A stretch of DNA of 64,000 nt from Cellulomonas soli (GCF_013409305.1 NZ_JACBZJ010000001.1:2480001-2544000); one strand, 5' to 3'. Positions 1-11,098 are shown, counted from the stretch's first letter. Notes: generated from the letters alone by a model not told the origin. Made by a program: numbers and translations.

Positions 1-2
1 CC

Positions 3-992
3 CCCCTGGTCGGTGTCGCCATGCCCACCACGACGTCCGCCCGGTGGATCGCCGACGGCGAGAACCTGCAGCGGCAGCTCGACGCGCTCGGGTACACGGT
101 CGACCTGGAGTACGCCGAGGACGACGTGCCGACGCAGGTCGCCCAGCTCGAGCAGATGATCACCGACGGGGCCGACGCGCTCGTCGTCGGGGCGATCGAC
201 GGGACCGCTCTCAAGGGTGTGCTCGCGAAGGCCGCCGCAGCGGACATCCCGATCGTGTCGTACGACCGGCTGATCCGGGACTCGCCGGACGTGGACTACT
301 ACGCGTCCTTCGACAACTGGCGCGTGGGCGTCCTGCAGGCGACGTCGCTGCTGCAGGGCCTGGGCGTCGTCGACGAGACCGGCGCGCGCACGTCCGCGCC
401 GGGTCCGTTCAGCGTCGAGCTGTTCGCCGGCTCGCCCGACGACAACAACGCGACCGTGTTCTACAACGGCGCGATGTCGGTGCTGACCCCGCTGATCGAC
501 TCGGGCGTGCTGGTCGTGCCCTCGGGTCAGACGGAGTTCACCGCGATCGCCACGCAGGGCTGGTCCGGGGACGTCGCCGCGGAGCGGATGACGACCCTGC
601 TGCCCCTCTACCAGGGCACGGGCGTGCACCTGGACGGTGTGCTCTCGCCGTACGACGGCATCTCGCGCAGCATCATCGCGACGGTCTCGGGCCTGGGCGG
701 CACGCTGCCGGTCGTGTCCGGCCAGGACGCCGAGCTCGACTCGGTGAAGTCGATCGTGGCCGGCGAGCAGTACTCGACGGTCTACAAGGACACCCGTCAG
801 CTCGCGGAGGTCGCGGTCTCCATGGTCCGCGCGCTGCTCGACGGCACGGAGCCCGAGGTCAACGACACCACCACGTACGACAACGGCCAGAAGGTCGTCC
901 CCTCGTACCTGCTGGCCCCCCAGCTGGTCACGGTCGAGAACTACGAGCCCGTCCTCATCGAGAGCGGCTACTACGAGGCGGGCGACCTGTGA
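3..992 (+). CDS. Sugar ABC transporter substrate-binding protein, ChvE/xylose-binding type (5' truncated by window edge)
   Basis: This is the 3' part of a gene for a periplasmic-binding-protein-like sugar receptor. The reading frame is open to the left edge and enters with [19 protein letters not shown], which in ChvE/XylF-type proteins follows the signal peptide, so the true start and export signal lie outside the window and the ATG at 21 is internal. The family binds aldoses (xylose, glucose, galactose) outside the cell and hands them to an ABC permease or a chemoreceptor. The fold is supported by [21 protein letters not shown] and VSGQDAEL, which match the type 1 periplasmic-binding fold. 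The stop overlaps the start of the chemoreceptor that follows (GTGA), so the two are translationally coupled. No permease or ATPase gene follows. Sugar specificity cannot be read from the sequence. Confidence 0.85.
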   Translation, partial: PLVGVAMPTTTSARWIADGENLQRQLDALGYTVDLEYAEDDVPTQVAQLEQMITDGADALVVGAIDGTALKGVLAKAAAADIPIVSYDRLIRDSPDVDYYASFDNWRVGVLQATSLLQGLGVVDETGARTSAPGPFSVELFAGSPDDNNATVFYNGAMSVLTPLIDSGVLVVPSGQTEFTAIATQGWSGDVAAERMTTLLPLYQGTGVHLDGVLSPYDGISRSIIATVSGLGGTLPVVSGQDAELDSVKSIVAGEQYSTVYKDTRQLAEVAVSMVRALLDGTEPEVNDTTTYDNGQKVVPSYLLAPQLVTVENYEPVLIESGYYEAGDL

Positions 993-2695
993 GCGCCGCG
1001 CCGGCAGGGTCGAGGACGACGACGTCGAGGACGGACGGGGCGAGGACGATGGCAGGGACGAACGGGCCCGCGGTGGCCTTCGACGGCACCGCGAGGGTGC
1101 GCAGCAGCCGCGCGGCATGGTTCTGGGACCGTCCGGTCGGCGTGAAGATCGCCACCGCGATGCTCGTGCTCGGCACGGTGTTCGCGATGGTGGGTGCGCT
1201 CGGCGCGGTCGCGCTGTGGCGGGCGGGTGAGCACCTGCACGAGATGTCGGTGCTGACCGGTCAGCTGCAGTCGGCGATGTCGGAGCTGCGTGCCGACCAG
1301 GCGCGCAGCCACGTGCTGGTGCGGCGGGCTGCGGCGGCCACGGACGAGTCGACGCGGACCCAGCTGCTGGAGTCCTCGGCGTGGGTCGACGCCGACGTCG
1401 CGCGGCAGATCGCGGTCATCGAGGACTTCCCGCAGTCGGACACCGCGCAGTGGTCGGACTTCGTCGTGCGGTGGGACGCCTGGACGGCCTACCGCGACGG
1501 CACGCTGCTGCCGTTCGTGAAGGCCGGTGACGCCACGGGGTTGTCGGCGGCGATCGACTCGAGCGTGGCGGCGGACCCGGACTGGGCCGGGCGTGCGCTG
1601 GCTCTCGCCGAGGGGCAGGTGGGGGCCTCGGTCGACGAGATCCTCGCGGCCGGGCAGTCCGAGGTGGACCGCACGATCCTGGTCCTTGCGGGGTCGTTCG
1701 TGATCGGTGCCTCGGTGTCGGGGCTGCTGGCCCTGGTCGTCGTGCGCCGGGTCTCGCGTGCGGTGCGCAGCGTGGGTGTGGCCCTCGACGCGCTCGCCGA
1801 GGGTGACCTGACGGTCGCCGCCCCCGTCGAGTCGGGTGACGAGACGGGCCGGATGTCGGCCTCCCTGGGGCGTGCCCAGCAGTCGCTGCGTGCGACTCTC
1901 TCCGGTGTCGTCGAGACGGCGGCGTCCGTGGCGGCTGCCGCGGAGGAGCTGTCGGCGTCGTCCTCGCAGGTCGCGGCCGGTGCCGACGAGACGTCCGCGC
2001 AGGCGGGGGTCGTCGCGTCGGCGGCCGAGGAGGTCTCGCGCAACGTGCAGGCGGTCGCGGCCGGTGCCGAGGAGATGGGTGCCAGCATCCGCGAGATCGC
2101 GCAGAACGCGACGGAGGCTGCGAAGGTCGCCGGTGCTGCCACGACCGTGGCGGCGTCCGCCAACGATCAGGTGGCCCGGCTGGGTGCCTCGTCGCAGGAG
2201 ATCGGCAACGTGGTCAAGGTCATCACGAGCATCGCGGAGCAGACGAACCTGCTGGCCCTCAACGCCACGATCGAGGCTGCGCGTGCCGGTGAGGCGGGCA
2301 AGGGCTTCGCCGTGGTCGCCGGTGAGGTCAAGGACCTGGCCTCGGAGACCGCGAAGGCCACCGAGGACATCGCCCGCCGGGTCGAGGCCATCCAGGCCGA
2401 CACCGCCGGTGCGGTCGCGGCGATCGGGGAGATCTCCACGATCATCGCCTCGATCAACGACTACCAGCTGACGATCGCCTCGGCGGTCGAGGAGCAGACG
2501 GCCACCACGAACGAGATGTCGCGCGGTGTGGCCGAGGCGGCCACGGGTTCGGGGGAGATCGCGGTGAACATCACCGGCGTCGCCACCGCGGCCTCGACCT
2601 CCTCGCACGTGCTCGGCCAGATCGGCGGCTCGGTCTCCGAGCTCGCGCAGATGGCCGCGGACCTGCGGGGCCGGGTGGACGCGTTCACCTTCTGA
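989..2695 (+). CDS. Methyl-accepting chemotaxis protein 1
   Basis: This transmembrane chemoreceptor controls CheA through its cytoplasmic hairpin. I chose the GTG at 989, which overlaps the stop of the binding-protein gene; an ATG at 1049 is an alternative with a shorter N-terminus. Order of parts for the 568-residue version: short cytoplasmic tail, first membrane helix at about 54-76, an extracytoplasmic four-helix-bundle-like sensor of about 145 residues ([19 protein letters not shown]), second membrane helix near 225-245, HAMP ([22 protein letters not shown]), then the signalling hairpin with the invariant tip [21 protein letters not shown]. It ends TFTF and has no NWETF-like CheR tether. 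Coupling to the sugar-binding protein suggests it senses the loaded binding protein; that is inference. Confidence 0.95.
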   Translation: MSAAPAGSRTTTSRTDGARTMAGTNGPAVAFDGTARVRSSRAAWFWDRPVGVKIATAMLVLGTVFAMVGALGAVALWRAGEHLHEMSVLTGQLQSAMSELRADQARSHVLVRRAAAATDESTRTQLLESSAWVDADVARQIAVIEDFPQSDTAQWSDFVVRWDAWTAYRDGTLLPFVKAGDATGLSAAIDSSVAADPDWAGRALALAEGQVGASVDEILAAGQSEVDRTILVLAGSFVIGASVSGLLALVVVRRVSRAVRSVGVALDALAEGDLTVAAPVESGDETGRMSASLGRAQQSLRATLSGVVETAASVAAAAEELSASSSQVAAGADETSAQAGVVASAAEEVSRNVQAVAAGAEEMGASIREIAQNATEAAKVAGAATTVAASANDQVARLGASSQEIGNVVKVITSIAEQTNLLALNATIEAARAGEAGKGFAVVAGEVKDLASETAKATEDIARRVEAIQADTAGAVAAIGEISTIIASINDYQLTIASAVEEQTATTNEMSRGVAEAATGSGEIAVNITGVATAASTSSHVLGQIGGSVSELAQMAADLRGRVDAFTF

Positions 2696-2816
2696 TCCTC
2701 ACGAGCGAGCGCACGCCAGGGCGTGCCGGGGGTGGTCCGCGAGGACCGCTCACGGCGCGCCCTGCGTCGTCGATGGGAAGGGGGATGTCATCCCACCTTT
2801 CTTCGAGGAGCCAGCC

Positions 2817-4424
2817 ATGAGTGCGTCTGCCACCCCCACCGCCGGGCGGCGTGCCTGGGCCGACCGGTCCGTGCTGACCAAGATCGTCACCGTGGTCGCC
2901 GTCATGGCCGCCGCCGCGCTGCTCGTCACGGTCGTGTCGCTGCGCCTCGTGGGTCTGCTGCGCTCGGACGCCGCCGAGATGTACGCCTCGCGCGTCGTGC
3001 CGCTCACGCAGCTCACGGAGATCCAGCGCGCCTACCAGGGCGACCGTGCGCGCGTGATCCAGTACGGCGTGGCCGACGAGGCCACGCGCGCCGACCTGGT
3101 GACCGAGCTGGCCGAGCGGCGGACCGACCTCGACGCGCTCGTCGAGGACTACCGGGCTGTCGCGGTCGACCCCGCCGCCGTCGACACGATGGTGTCCGCC
3201 TTCGACGCGTACTACGCGGCCGCGCAGGACGACCTGTTCCCGCTCGCCGACTCCGGGGACACCGCCGCGTTCGGGGCGTACTTCCAGGAGTCGATCCGCC
3301 CGTTGACGACCGCGGTGATGGACGCGATCCAGGTCGAGACGGCCGCGCAGGAGGAGCAGGCCTCCGCCCTGTCCACGCACACCGAGGAGCTCGCGCACAC
3401 CGCGATGGTGCAGGTCGGCGGTGCGTTCGGGTTCGGCGTGCTGGTGGCCTTCCCCCTGGCGTTCGTCGTCGCACGGTCCATCCGGCGTCGGCTCGACGTG
3501 GCTGCCGGTGCGCTGACGGCGATCGGCGAGGGCGACCTGACGGTCGCGACGTCGGTCGACGGTCAGGACGAGATCGGGCGGCTCGTCATCGCGCTGCAGT
3601 CCACGCAGTCGAGCCTGCGCGAGCTCGTCTCGGGCGTGGTCGACACCTCCCGCTCGGTGGCGGCGGCCGCTGAGGAGCTGTCGTCGGCGAGCTCGCAGGT
3701 CGCGGCCGGTGCCGACGAGACGTCCGCGCAGGCGGGTGTGGTCGCCGCAGCGGCGGAGCAGGTCAGCCGCAACGTGCAGGCCGTCGCTGCCGGTGCGGAG
3801 GAGATGGGCGCCAGCATCCGCGAGATCGCGCAGAACGCGACCGAGGCGGCCCGGGTCGCCGGTGCGGCCACGGGGGTGGCCGAGGCGACGAACGAGCAGG
3901 TGGCCCGCCTGGGTGCCTCGTCGCAGGAGATCGGCAACGTGGTCAAGGTCATCACGTCGATCGCGGAGCAGACGAACCTGCTGGCGCTGAACGCCACGAT
4001 CGAGGCCGCGCGTGCCGGTGAGGCGGGCAAGGGCTTCGCGGTCGTGGCCGGTGAGGTCAAGGAGCTGGCCTCCGAGACGGCGAAGGCGACCGAGGACATC
4101 GCGCGCCGGGTGGAGGCCATCCAGGCTGATACCAGTGGTGCGGTCGCGGCGATCGGGGAGATCTCCGCGATCATCGCGAGCATCAACGACTACCAGCTGA
4201 CGATCGCCTCGGCGGTCGAGGAGCAGACGGCCACGACCAACGAGATGAGCCGCGGGGTGGCCGAGGCGGCCACGGGATCGGGCGAGATCGCGGTGAACAT
4301 CACGGGCGTCGCCTCGGCCGCGCAGTCCTCCACGGTCGCGGTCGGTGCCGTCTCGAACCAGGTCGCCGAGCTCGCCGACCTGTCCCGCAACCTGCGCCAG
4401 CAGGTCGCCTCGTTCCGGCTCTGA
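2817..4424 (+). CDS. Methyl-accepting chemotaxis protein 2
   Basis: This is a 535-residue chemoreceptor. A first membrane helix at about 20-45 is followed by a helical periplasmic sensor ([22 protein letters not shown]) of the 4HB_MCP type, a second membrane helix near 200-220 ([19 protein letters not shown]), HAMP ([22 protein letters not shown]) and a signalling domain nearly identical to those of its neighbours, including [21 protein letters not shown]. The ATG at 2817 follows TTCGAGGAGCCAGCC, giving a good ribosome site. The sensor differs from that of receptor 1 while the last 250 residues barely differ, so the ligand should differ but the output should be shared. The ligand is unknown. 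Confidence 0.95.
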   Translation: MSASATPTAGRRAWADRSVLTKIVTVVAVMAAAALLVTVVSLRLVGLLRSDAAEMYASRVVPLTQLTEIQRAYQGDRARVIQYGVADEATRADLVTELAERRTDLDALVEDYRAVAVDPAAVDTMVSAFDAYYAAAQDDLFPLADSGDTAAFGAYFQESIRPLTTAVMDAIQVETAAQEEQASALSTHTEELAHTAMVQVGGAFGFGVLVAFPLAFVVARSIRRRLDVAAGALTAIGEGDLTVATSVDGQDEIGRLVIALQSTQSSLRELVSGVVDTSRSVAAAAEELSSASSQVAAGADETSAQAGVVAAAAEQVSRNVQAVAAGAEEMGASIREIAQNATEAARVAGAATGVAEATNEQVARLGASSQEIGNVVKVITSIAEQTNLLALNATIEAARAGEAGKGFAVVAGEVKELASETAKATEDIARRVEAIQADTSGAVAAIGEISAIIASINDYQLTIASAVEEQTATTNEMSRGVAEAATGSGEIAVNITGVASAAQSSTVAVGAVSNQVAELADLSRNLRQQVASFRL

Positions 4425-4571
4425 CGGCTCCGCGCCGAACCTGCTTCACCCCCGCACCGCCCTCATCGTCGTCGAAGGACGCCCGATGGGGGCGGTGTGC
4501 GCTCCGGCGCCCCGCCGCCGTCTCCGCACGGCGCAGCCCGCACGGCGAACCCCCACACGATCGGACCCACG

Positions 4572-6170
4572 ATGCCCCACGCGCCCGCTGACACCCGTTC
4601 CCGCCGGCTCTCCGACCTGCCCGTCGGCATCCGCATCGGCTCGGCGCTCGCGATCGCCGTCCTCGTCGTGCTCACGGTGACCACCGTCGGGCTGACGCGG
4701 CTGGGTGCGCTCGACCGGTCGGTCGCGAACCTGAGCACGACGGCGATCGAGCCGCAGGCCTACCTGGTCAACACCCAGCGCTGGTTCCAGGCGAGCCGGG
4801 CGCGGGTGCTCGAGTACGGCATGGTCGCCGCGGCCGACCGGCAGGGGATCGAGGACGAGCGCGCGGGCTTCGACGCCGACGCGTTGACGAACATCGAGGG
4901 CTACGGCCCGTCCGTCGTCGACGACGCGTCCTACGCCGCGCTCCAGGACGCGTACGCGCGCTACCAGGCCGCCGCGGACGCGATCATGCCTCTGGCCGAG
5001 GACGGGGCCGTCGTCTACCACGATGCGTACGTCGAGCAGGTCCGGCCGATCACCAGCGAGATCGGCGACGCCCTCCAGGGGCTGACCGACTCGGTGGCCG
5101 CCGGTGCCGCCGCGGACGTCGAGTCCAGCCATGCGGCCGCCCGCGAGGCGACGGTGATCATCGTGTCGGTGGGGGTCGTCGGCGTGCTGCTCGCGGTCGG
5201 CCTGGTCGTCATCGTGGTCCGTCGCATCGTGCGCGACCTGGCGCGGGTGCAGCAGACGGTCGAGCACATGGGCCGCGGGAACCTCACGGTGGCCGTCGAC
5301 CTCGACTCGCAGGACGAGCTCGGTCGCATGGCCGGCTCGCTCAACGACGCGCAGGCCAACCTGCGCGCCCTGATGGCGGGCGTCGTGCAGACGGCGGCGT
5401 CGGTGGCGGCTGCGGCCGACGAGCTGTCCGCGGCTTCCTCGCAGGTCTCGGCCGGTTCGGAGGAGACCTCGGCGCAGGCCGGTGTGGTCGCCGCGGCGGC
5501 CGAGCAGGTGTCGCGCAACGTGCAGGCGGTGGCCGCGGGTGCCGAGGAGATGGGTGCCAGCATCCGGGAGATCGCGCAGAACGCGACGGAGGCCGCGAAG
5601 GTCGCCGGTGCGGCCACGGGTGTGGCCGAGGCGACGAACGAGCAGGTGGCCCGGCTGGGTGCCTCGTCGCAGGAGATCGGCAACGTCGTCAAGGTCATCA
5701 CGTCCATCGCGGAGCAGACGAACCTGCTGGCGCTCAACGCCACGATCGAGGCGGCCAGGGCGGGCGAGGCCGGTAAGGGCTTCGCGGTCGTGGCCGGTGA
5801 GGTCAAGGAGCTGGCCTCGGAGACGGCGAAGGCGACCGAGGACATCGCGCGCCGGGTGGAGGCCATCCAGGCCGACACCGCCGGTGCGGTGGCGGCGATC
5901 GGGGAGATCTCGGCGATCATCGCGAGCATCAACGACTACCAGCTGACGATCGCCAGCGCGGTCGAGGAGCAGACGGCCACGACCAACGAGATGAGCCGGG
6001 GGGTGGCCGAGGCGGCCACGGGATCGGGTGAGATCGCGGTGAACATCACGGGTGTCGCCTCGGCCGCGCAGTCCTCCACGGTCGCGGTCGGTGCCGTCTC
6101 GAACCAGGTCGCCGAGCTCGCCGACCTCTCCCGCAACCTGCGCCAGCAGGTCTCCGCGTTCACCTTCTGA
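4572..6170 (+). CDS. Methyl-accepting chemotaxis protein 3
   Basis: This chemoreceptor has 532 residues counted from the ATG at 4572 ([19 protein letters not shown]). A longer frame to a GTG at 4497 adds only Arg/Pro-rich sequence and is not favoured. It has a first membrane helix ([21 protein letters not shown]), a helical extracytoplasmic sensor with [19 protein letters not shown] that resembles the sensor of receptor 2, a second helix ([21 protein letters not shown]), HAMP ([22 protein letters not shown]) and the shared signalling hairpin. The 3' 250 bases are almost the same DNA as the end of receptor 2, which points to a recent duplication or gene conversion. No ribosome site stands out before 4572. 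The ligand is unknown. Confidence 0.94.
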   Translation: MPHAPADTRSRRLSDLPVGIRIGSALAIAVLVVLTVTTVGLTRLGALDRSVANLSTTAIEPQAYLVNTQRWFQASRARVLEYGMVAAADRQGIEDERAGFDADALTNIEGYGPSVVDDASYAALQDAYARYQAAADAIMPLAEDGAVVYHDAYVEQVRPITSEIGDALQGLTDSVAAGAAADVESSHAAAREATVIIVSVGVVGVLLAVGLVVIVVRRIVRDLARVQQTVEHMGRGNLTVAVDLDSQDELGRMAGSLNDAQANLRALMAGVVQTAASVAAAADELSAASSQVSAGSEETSAQAGVVAAAAEQVSRNVQAVAAGAEEMGASIREIAQNATEAAKVAGAATGVAEATNEQVARLGASSQEIGNVVKVITSIAEQTNLLALNATIEAARAGEAGKGFAVVAGEVKELASETAKATEDIARRVEAIQADTAGAVAAIGEISAIIASINDYQLTIASAVEEQTATTNEMSRGVAEAATGSGEIAVNITGVASAAQSSTVAVGAVSNQVAELADLSRNLRQQVSAFTF

Positions 6171-6213
6171 GCGCTCAGGACCAACGTCCTCCTCCCGATG
6201 GGAGGGAGGAAGC

Positions 6214-6239
6214 GTGCGGGGCCGATCCTGGCCCCGCAC
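6214..6239 (+). terminator. Hairpin between receptors 3 and 4
   Basis: A perfect 10-bp inverted repeat (GTGCGGGGCC, loop GATCCT, GGCCCCGCAC) lies 43 bases after receptor 3 and 20 bases before the GTG of receptor 4. There is no T-run. It could end transcripts of receptor 3 or act as a leader hairpin for receptor 4. Confidence 0.55.
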
Positions 6240-6259
6240 CCGCTGGAGAAGAGGGACCC

Positions 6260-7918
6260 GTGCGCATCGAGCCGACCACCGTCCACGACACCGCAGGACC
6301 CGGCCGCCACGTGTGGGCGGACCGGTCGGTGCGGACCAAGATCCGTGCCGTCGCCGCCCTGGGGGCCCTCGTGGCGACGGTCGTCGGCGGGGTCGCCCTC
6401 GCCGGGTACGCGACCCTCGCCGCGCGCACGCACGACCTGGCCGAGCTGCAGCAGCTCTCGACGCGCGTGGGCGAGGTGCGGTTCCTCAACGGCGACATCG
6501 CGAGCTGGCAGCTGTCGTACATCTGGGACGCGTACCGGCTGAGCCCGCAGGAGGCGTTGGCGGACGACAGCGCGAACCTGCAGGGCATGCGGGACTCGCG
6601 CGCGACGCTCGACGACGCGCTCGCCTCGATCGACACGAGCCTCCTGACGGACCAGGAGGCCGAGACCTTCGCTCAGGTGCACGACCTGTGGGGACAGTTC
6701 GACGCGATCGACGCCCGGATGCAGGAGATGTACGCCGAGGGCACGCCGGAGTCGATGGCCGCGGCCGACGCCCTGCTGCTCGGTGACGGGTACACCGTGT
6801 ACTTCGCGATCAGCGACGCGACCAAGGCGCTGGTCGACGACCTCGGCGAGCGCACGGCCGCCGTGGTCTCGGACGCGGAGAAGCAGGCGGCGACTCTGCG
6901 GGTCGTGGTGATCAGCGCGGTCGTCGCCGGTGCCGCGCTCGCCCTGCTGGTCGGTTCGCTCGTCGCGGGTCGGATCCGCCGGGACGTCGGCGAGATCCAG
7001 GGTGCGGTGGAGGCGTTGGCGGACGGTGACCTGACGGTGCCGCTCGTGGTGCGTTCGAGCGACGAGATCGGTGCGGCGGTCGCGGCACTGGTCCGCGCGC
7101 AGACGAACCTGCGCGAGCTCCTGGCGGGCGTGGTGCGGACGGCCGGTGCGGTGGCGGCCTCGGCCGACGAGCTGTCGGCGGCCTCCTCGCAGGTGTCGGC
7201 CGGGTCGGAGGAGACCTCGGCGCAGGCCGGTGTGGTCGCTGCTGCGGCCGAGCAGGTCAGCCGCAACGTGCAGGCCGTCGCTGCGGGTGCTGAGCAGATG
7301 GGTGCCAGCATCCGCGAGATCGCGCAGAACGCGACCGAGGCCGCGAAGGTCGCCGGCGCTGCCACGACCGTGGCCGCCTCGGCCAACGACCAGGTAGCGC
7401 GTCTGGGCGCGTCCAGCCAGGAGATCGGTGCGGTCGTGAAGGCCATCACGTCCATCGCGGAGCAGACGAACCTGCTCGCGCTCAACGCCACGATCGAGGC
7501 GGCCAGGGCGGGTGAGGCGGGCAAGGGCTTCGCGGTCGTGGCCGGTGAGGTCAAGGACCTCGCTTCGGAGACCGCCAAGGCGACCGAGGACATCGCCCGC
7601 CGGGTGGAGGCCATCCAGGCGGACACGAGCGGCGCGGTCGCGGCGATCGGGGAGATCTCGGCGATCATCGCGAGCATCAACGACTACCAGCTGACGATCG
7701 CCTCGGCGGTCGAGGAGCAGACGGCGACGACCAACGAGATGAGCCGCGGGGTCGCCGAGGCGGCCACGGGATCGGGTGAGATCGCGGTGAACATCACGGG
7801 AGTGGCCACGGCGGCACAGTCCTCCACGACTGCCGTCAGTGCCGTCTCCGACCAGGTCGCCGAGCTCGCGGATCTGTCCCGTGACCTGCGCGAACGGGTG
7901 TCCGCCTTCACGTTCTGA
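6260..7918 (+). CDS. Methyl-accepting chemotaxis protein 4
   Basis: This is a 552-residue chemoreceptor starting at a GTG preceded by GAGAAGAGGGA. It has a first membrane helix near 35-55, a distinct helical sensor ([20 protein letters not shown], with YIWDAYRLS next), a second membrane helix ([21 protein letters not shown]), HAMP ([20 protein letters not shown]) and the common signalling domain ending AFTF. The hairpin tip is conserved. One local difference from its siblings is [13 protein letters not shown] where they read [13 protein letters not shown]. The sensor is unlike those of receptors 2 and 3, so a different stimulus is likely. It lies between two potential control elements: the hairpin upstream and a CRP-like palindrome downstream. 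Confidence 0.95.
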   Translation: MRIEPTTVHDTAGPGRHVWADRSVRTKIRAVAALGALVATVVGGVALAGYATLAARTHDLAELQQLSTRVGEVRFLNGDIASWQLSYIWDAYRLSPQEALADDSANLQGMRDSRATLDDALASIDTSLLTDQEAETFAQVHDLWGQFDAIDARMQEMYAEGTPESMAAADALLLGDGYTVYFAISDATKALVDDLGERTAAVVSDAEKQAATLRVVVISAVVAGAALALLVGSLVAGRIRRDVGEIQGAVEALADGDLTVPLVVRSSDEIGAAVAALVRAQTNLRELLAGVVRTAGAVAASADELSAASSQVSAGSEETSAQAGVVAAAAEQVSRNVQAVAAGAEQMGASIREIAQNATEAAKVAGAATTVAASANDQVARLGASSQEIGAVVKAITSIAEQTNLLALNATIEAARAGEAGKGFAVVAGEVKDLASETAKATEDIARRVEAIQADTSGAVAAIGEISAIIASINDYQLTIASAVEEQTATTNEMSRGVAEAATGSGEIAVNITGVATAAQSSTTAVSAVSDQVAELADLSRDLRERVSAFTF

Positions 7919-7985
7919 GGGCTCCGGGCGTCGCGCTGCGCGGGCCCGGCCTGAGCCACGGGCGGCTGCGGCCGCACACCGACGC

Positions 7986-8013
7986 GCCGAGAGTGATCCA
8001 GGTCACACTCGGC
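7986..8013. promoter_or_regulatory. CRP-like operator palindrome upstream of receptor 5
   Basis: Two 11-base arms, GCCGAGAGTGA and TCACACTCGGC, flank TCCAGG and are complementary except at one position. The core GTGA-N6-TCAC is the CRP/GlxR consensus known from actinobacteria. It sits 82 bases before the start of receptor 5, so a cAMP-responsive regulator may control at least that receptor. No regulator gene of this type is in the window. Confidence 0.6.
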
Positions 8014-8094
8014 GCCCGGTCACTGCGGCCCCTGGGCGGTCGATCGGTGGGGCGAGCGGGCAGTGCAGCCGCGCCCATCGTCGAGGAGCCTCCC

Positions 8095-9693
8095 ATGTCG
8101 TCGTCCGGGTCCATGTCCAGGTTGTCCGTCCGTGCCAAGGTGCTCGGCATCGTCGCTGCCGCAGCGGTCGTCGCCCTGACCTTGGGTGTCGTCGCGATGG
8201 CCAGCACGAGCCGGCTGCGCGCCACGACCGCCTCGATGGCGGCCACGCAGACGAGCGTCGCGGGTTCGCTCAGCGACCTCAAGGACGCGTTGTGGACGAC
8301 GCGCAACTCGGTCTCCGTCATCGGCATCTTCGTCGGCGGGGACGTCGAGGAGAAGATCACCGCCTACCAGACGGCGAGCGACGGCCTCGACGCCGCGGTC
8401 GCGGCGTTCACCGACGCCTACGACGCCACGGGTGACACGCTGCCGAGCAGCTTCGACGCGTTCCTCACCGCGCTCGACGGCTACCGCACGGGCGTCGAGC
8501 AGGACCTCGTCGTCCCGGCGCGTGCCGGTGACCGTGCCGGCTTCCAGGCCGCCCGCGACACCCTGGGTTCCGTGGGTGGCGAGATGGTGGCGAGCCTCGA
8601 CGAGGTCGAGGCCCAGGTGTCCACCGACCTCGAGGAGGTCGCCACGGCTGCCGAGGCGTCCGCCTCCCGCACGATCCTGGTGCTGGGCGCGGTCATGGTC
8701 GTCGGTGTCGCCCTGCTGCTCGCCCTTGGCCTGTGGTTCGCCGCCGCGCTGCGCCGGTCGGTGGTGGCGCTGCAGGTGGCCGTCGACGGGCTGGCCCGAG
8801 GTGACCTGACGGTCGAGGCCGAGGTGTTCAGCGGCGACGAGGTCGGTCGTACCGCGGTCGCGCTGCGGGCCGCCCAGTCCCAGCTGCGCGCCACCCTGAC
8901 CGACGTGCTCGAGACGTCCCGTTCGGTGGCCGCCTCGGCCGAGTCGCTGTCCACGTCCTCCGCCCAGGTGGCCACCGGTGCCGACGAGACCTCCGCGCAG
9001 GCGGGTGTGGTCGCCGCGGCTGCGGAGCAGGTGTCGCGCAACGTGCAGGCCGTGGCCGCGGGTGCCGAGGAGATGGGCGCCAGCATCCGCGAGATCGCGC
9101 AGAACGCGACGGAGGCCGCCAAGGTCGCCGGTGCCGCCACGACCGTGGCCGCCTCGGCCAACGACCAGGTGGCCCGGCTGGGCGCCTCGTCGCAGGAGAT
9201 CGGCAACGTGGTCAAGGTCATCACGAGCATCGCGGAGCAGACGAACCTGCTCGCGCTGAACGCCACGATCGAGGCTGCACGTGCCGGTGAGGCCGGCAAG
9301 GGCTTCGCCGTGGTCGCCGGTGAGGTCAAGGACCTGGCCTCGGAGACCGCGAAGGCCACCGAGGACATCGCCCGCCGGGTCGAGGCCATCCAGGCCGACA
9401 CGATGGGAGCCGTCGCCGCGATCGGCGAGATCTCGCACATCATCGCGAGCATCAACGACTACCAGCTGACGATCGCCTCCGCGGTCGAGGAGCAGACGGC
9501 CACGACCAACGAGATGTCGCGCGGTGTGGCCGAGGCGGCCACGGGGTCGGGGGAGATCGCGGTGAACATCACCGGTGTGGCCTCCGCCGCGCACACCTCC
9601 TCCCAGGTGCTCGGCGAGATGGGCGGCTCGGTCTCCGGCCTGGCCGCCCAGGCGGAGCGTCTGCGGGACTCCCTGGCGGCGTTCACGCTCTGA
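8095..9693 (+). CDS. Methyl-accepting chemotaxis protein 5
   Basis: This chemoreceptor has 532 residues from the ATG at 8095, which follows CGAGGAGCCTCCC; frames extending upstream cross the CRP-like palindrome and are not used. It has a first membrane helix ([20 protein letters not shown]), a helical sensor with [20 protein letters not shown], a second membrane helix ([20 protein letters not shown]), HAMP ([20 protein letters not shown]) and the shared signalling hairpin ending AFTL. The end of the protein ([18 protein letters not shown]) resembles that of receptor 1 rather than receptors 2-4, so the array contains two C-terminal subtypes. It has its own upstream operator and a strong terminator after it, so it may be a separate transcription unit. 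Confidence 0.95.
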   Translation: MSSSGSMSRLSVRAKVLGIVAAAAVVALTLGVVAMASTSRLRATTASMAATQTSVAGSLSDLKDALWTTRNSVSVIGIFVGGDVEEKITAYQTASDGLDAAVAAFTDAYDATGDTLPSSFDAFLTALDGYRTGVEQDLVVPARAGDRAGFQAARDTLGSVGGEMVASLDEVEAQVSTDLEEVATAAEASASRTILVLGAVMVVGVALLLALGLWFAAALRRSVVALQVAVDGLARGDLTVEAEVFSGDEVGRTAVALRAAQSQLRATLTDVLETSRSVAASAESLSTSSAQVATGADETSAQAGVVAAAAEQVSRNVQAVAAGAEEMGASIREIAQNATEAAKVAGAATTVAASANDQVARLGASSQEIGNVVKVITSIAEQTNLLALNATIEAARAGEAGKGFAVVAGEVKDLASETAKATEDIARRVEAIQADTMGAVAAIGEISHIIASINDYQLTIASAVEEQTATTNEMSRGVAEAATGSGEIAVNITGVASAAHTSSQVLGEMGGSVSGLAAQAERLRDSLAAFTL

Positions 9694-9707
9694 TCTGCAC
9701 CCCGAAC

Positions 9708-9746
9708 CGTCAGGGCCCGCGCGTGACCTGCGCGCGGGCCCTGACG
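9708..9746 (+). terminator. Strong terminator hairpin after the receptor array
   Basis: A perfect 16-bp inverted repeat (arms 9708-9723 and 9731-9746, loop TGACCTG) begins 15 bases after the stop of receptor 5. It has no U-tract, as is usual in high-GC actinobacteria. It separates the receptors from the cheB operon. Confidence 0.8.
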
Positions 9747-9934
9747 CGTTCCCGGGGCCCGTCCTCACGCCGGTCCTCGAGCCTGTGCGCGCGCCCGTCC
9801 TCGCGCCCGTCCTGACCGGGCCGCGCGCCCGACATCACCCGCCCCCGGACCGCACGGACCGCTCATCCGCACCCCGACCACGCCGATGAGGATCTCGACG
9901 CCGCGCACCCGCCCGGCACCCCTTGGAGGAGCAC

Positions 9935-11098
9935 GTGACTCGGATCCGCGTCCTGGTGGTCGACGACTCCGTCGTCGTCCGTCGGCTCGTGACGGACTCG
10001 CTCGCCCGCGACCCGCAGATCGAGGTCGTCGGCGTCGCCGCCAACGGGAAGCTCGCGCAGTCGAAGGTCGAGCAGCTCGCCCCGGACCTCATCACGATGG
10101 ACGTCGAGATGCCGGAGATGAACGGCATCGAAGCCGTGCGGGCCCTGCGCCGCGCCGGCCACACGATGCCGATCATCATGTTCTCCACGCTGACCGAGCG
10201 CGGTGCCGAGGCCACCCTCGACGCCCTCGTCGCCGGCGCGACCGACTACGTCACCAAGCCGGCCAACGTCGGCAGCGTGCAGGAGTCGATGGCCCAGGTC
10301 GCCGACAACCTGCTCCCGAAGATCAAGGCGCTCGTCTCGGCCCCGTCCCAGGGCGGTCGCGTGCGGGGCTCGCTCGGCAGCGGTCCGGGGATCCCCGGGC
10401 AGCAGACCCCCGCCGGACGGCCCGCCGGTGCGCTCGCGCCGCCGCCCGTGCGTGCCGCCCGCGTCGTCACCACGCGCCAGGAGCCGCCCGTCCACCCGCT
10501 GCGGCTCGCCGTCCTCGGCTCGTCCACCGGCGGGCCCGAGGCCTTGTCCAAGTTCTTCACGGCGCTCAACCAGCCGCTTCCCGTGCCGCTGCTCGTCACG
10601 CAGCACATGCCGCCCGTGTTCACGCGTCAGCTCGCCGCCCGGCTCGACCGCCTGGGGCCCGCCCGGGTGCACGAGGCCGGAGACGGCGTGCCGCTGCAGA
10701 ACGGCCACGTCTACATCGCCCCCGGCGACCGGCACCTCGAGGTGCGTCGCGCCGGCGCGGCGCTGCAGACGCAGCTGACCGACGGCCCGCCCGTCAACTA
10801 CTGCCGACCGTCCGTCGACGTGCTGTTCCGCTCAGCGGTCCGCGCGTGCGGCGGTGACCTGCTCGCGGTCGTGCTCACCGGCATGGGGGCGGACGGTCGC
10901 ACCGGCTGCGAGGACGTCGTCACCGCAGGCGGTCTCGTGCTCGTCCAGGACGAGCCGACCAGCGTCGTGTGGGGGATGCCGGGCGCGGTCGCCACCGCCG
11001 GCCTGGCCCACCGCATCCTGCCGCTCCCAGATGTCGCACCCACAGTCGAACGTGTGCTGCACGGCGCCGCCGTCAGCGCAGGAGGGGGACCGTCATGA
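9935..11098 (+). CDS. cheB: CheB: receptor glutamate methylesterase/deamidase
   Basis: CheB removes methyl groups from receptor glutamates during adaptation and is activated by CheA phosphorylation. The N-terminal receiver domain (VLVVDDSVVVRRLV; phospho-acceptor Asp in MDVEMPEMNG near residue 56; Lys in YVTKPAN) is followed by a Pro/Gly-rich linker and the catalytic domain. The catalytic triad is visible as Ser in LGSSTGGPEAL, His in LVTQHMPPVFT and Asp in LTGMGADGRTG. The GTG at 9935 lies four bases after GGAGGA; an upstream TTG at 9923 is inside that ribosome site and is rejected. The protein has 387 residues, a normal size. Its stop overlaps the start of cheR (ATGA), the first of a chain of overlaps running to 12449. 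Confidence 0.96.
   Translation: MTRIRVLVVDDSVVVRRLVTDSLARDPQIEVVGVAANGKLAQSKVEQLAPDLITMDVEMPEMNGIEAVRALRRAGHTMPIIMFSTLTERGAEATLDALVAGATDYVTKPANVGSVQESMAQVADNLLPKIKALVSAPSQGGRVRGSLGSGPGIPGQQTPAGRPAGALAPPPVRAARVVTTRQEPPVHPLRLAVLGSSTGGPEALSKFFTALNQPLPVPLLVTQHMPPVFTRQLAARLDRLGPARVHEAGDGVPLQNGHVYIAPGDRHLEVRRAGAALQTQLTDGPPVNYCRPSVDVLFRSAVRACGGDLLAVVLTGMGADGRTGCEDVVTAGGLVLVQDEPTSVVWGMPGAVATAGLAHRILPLPDVAPTVERVLHGAAVSAGGGPS

Noticed and set aside
4446..6239. 597-codon minus-strand frame opposite chemoreceptor 3, and similar antisense frames under the other receptors
   Set aside because: They repeat the same antisense of the conserved signalling domain and have no family resemblance of their own.
9764..9824. 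Repeats of CCGTCCT and similar before cheB as a CRISPR-like or regulatory array
   Set aside because: The units are short, irregular and have no spacer structure. No CRISPR array was seen anywhere in the window.
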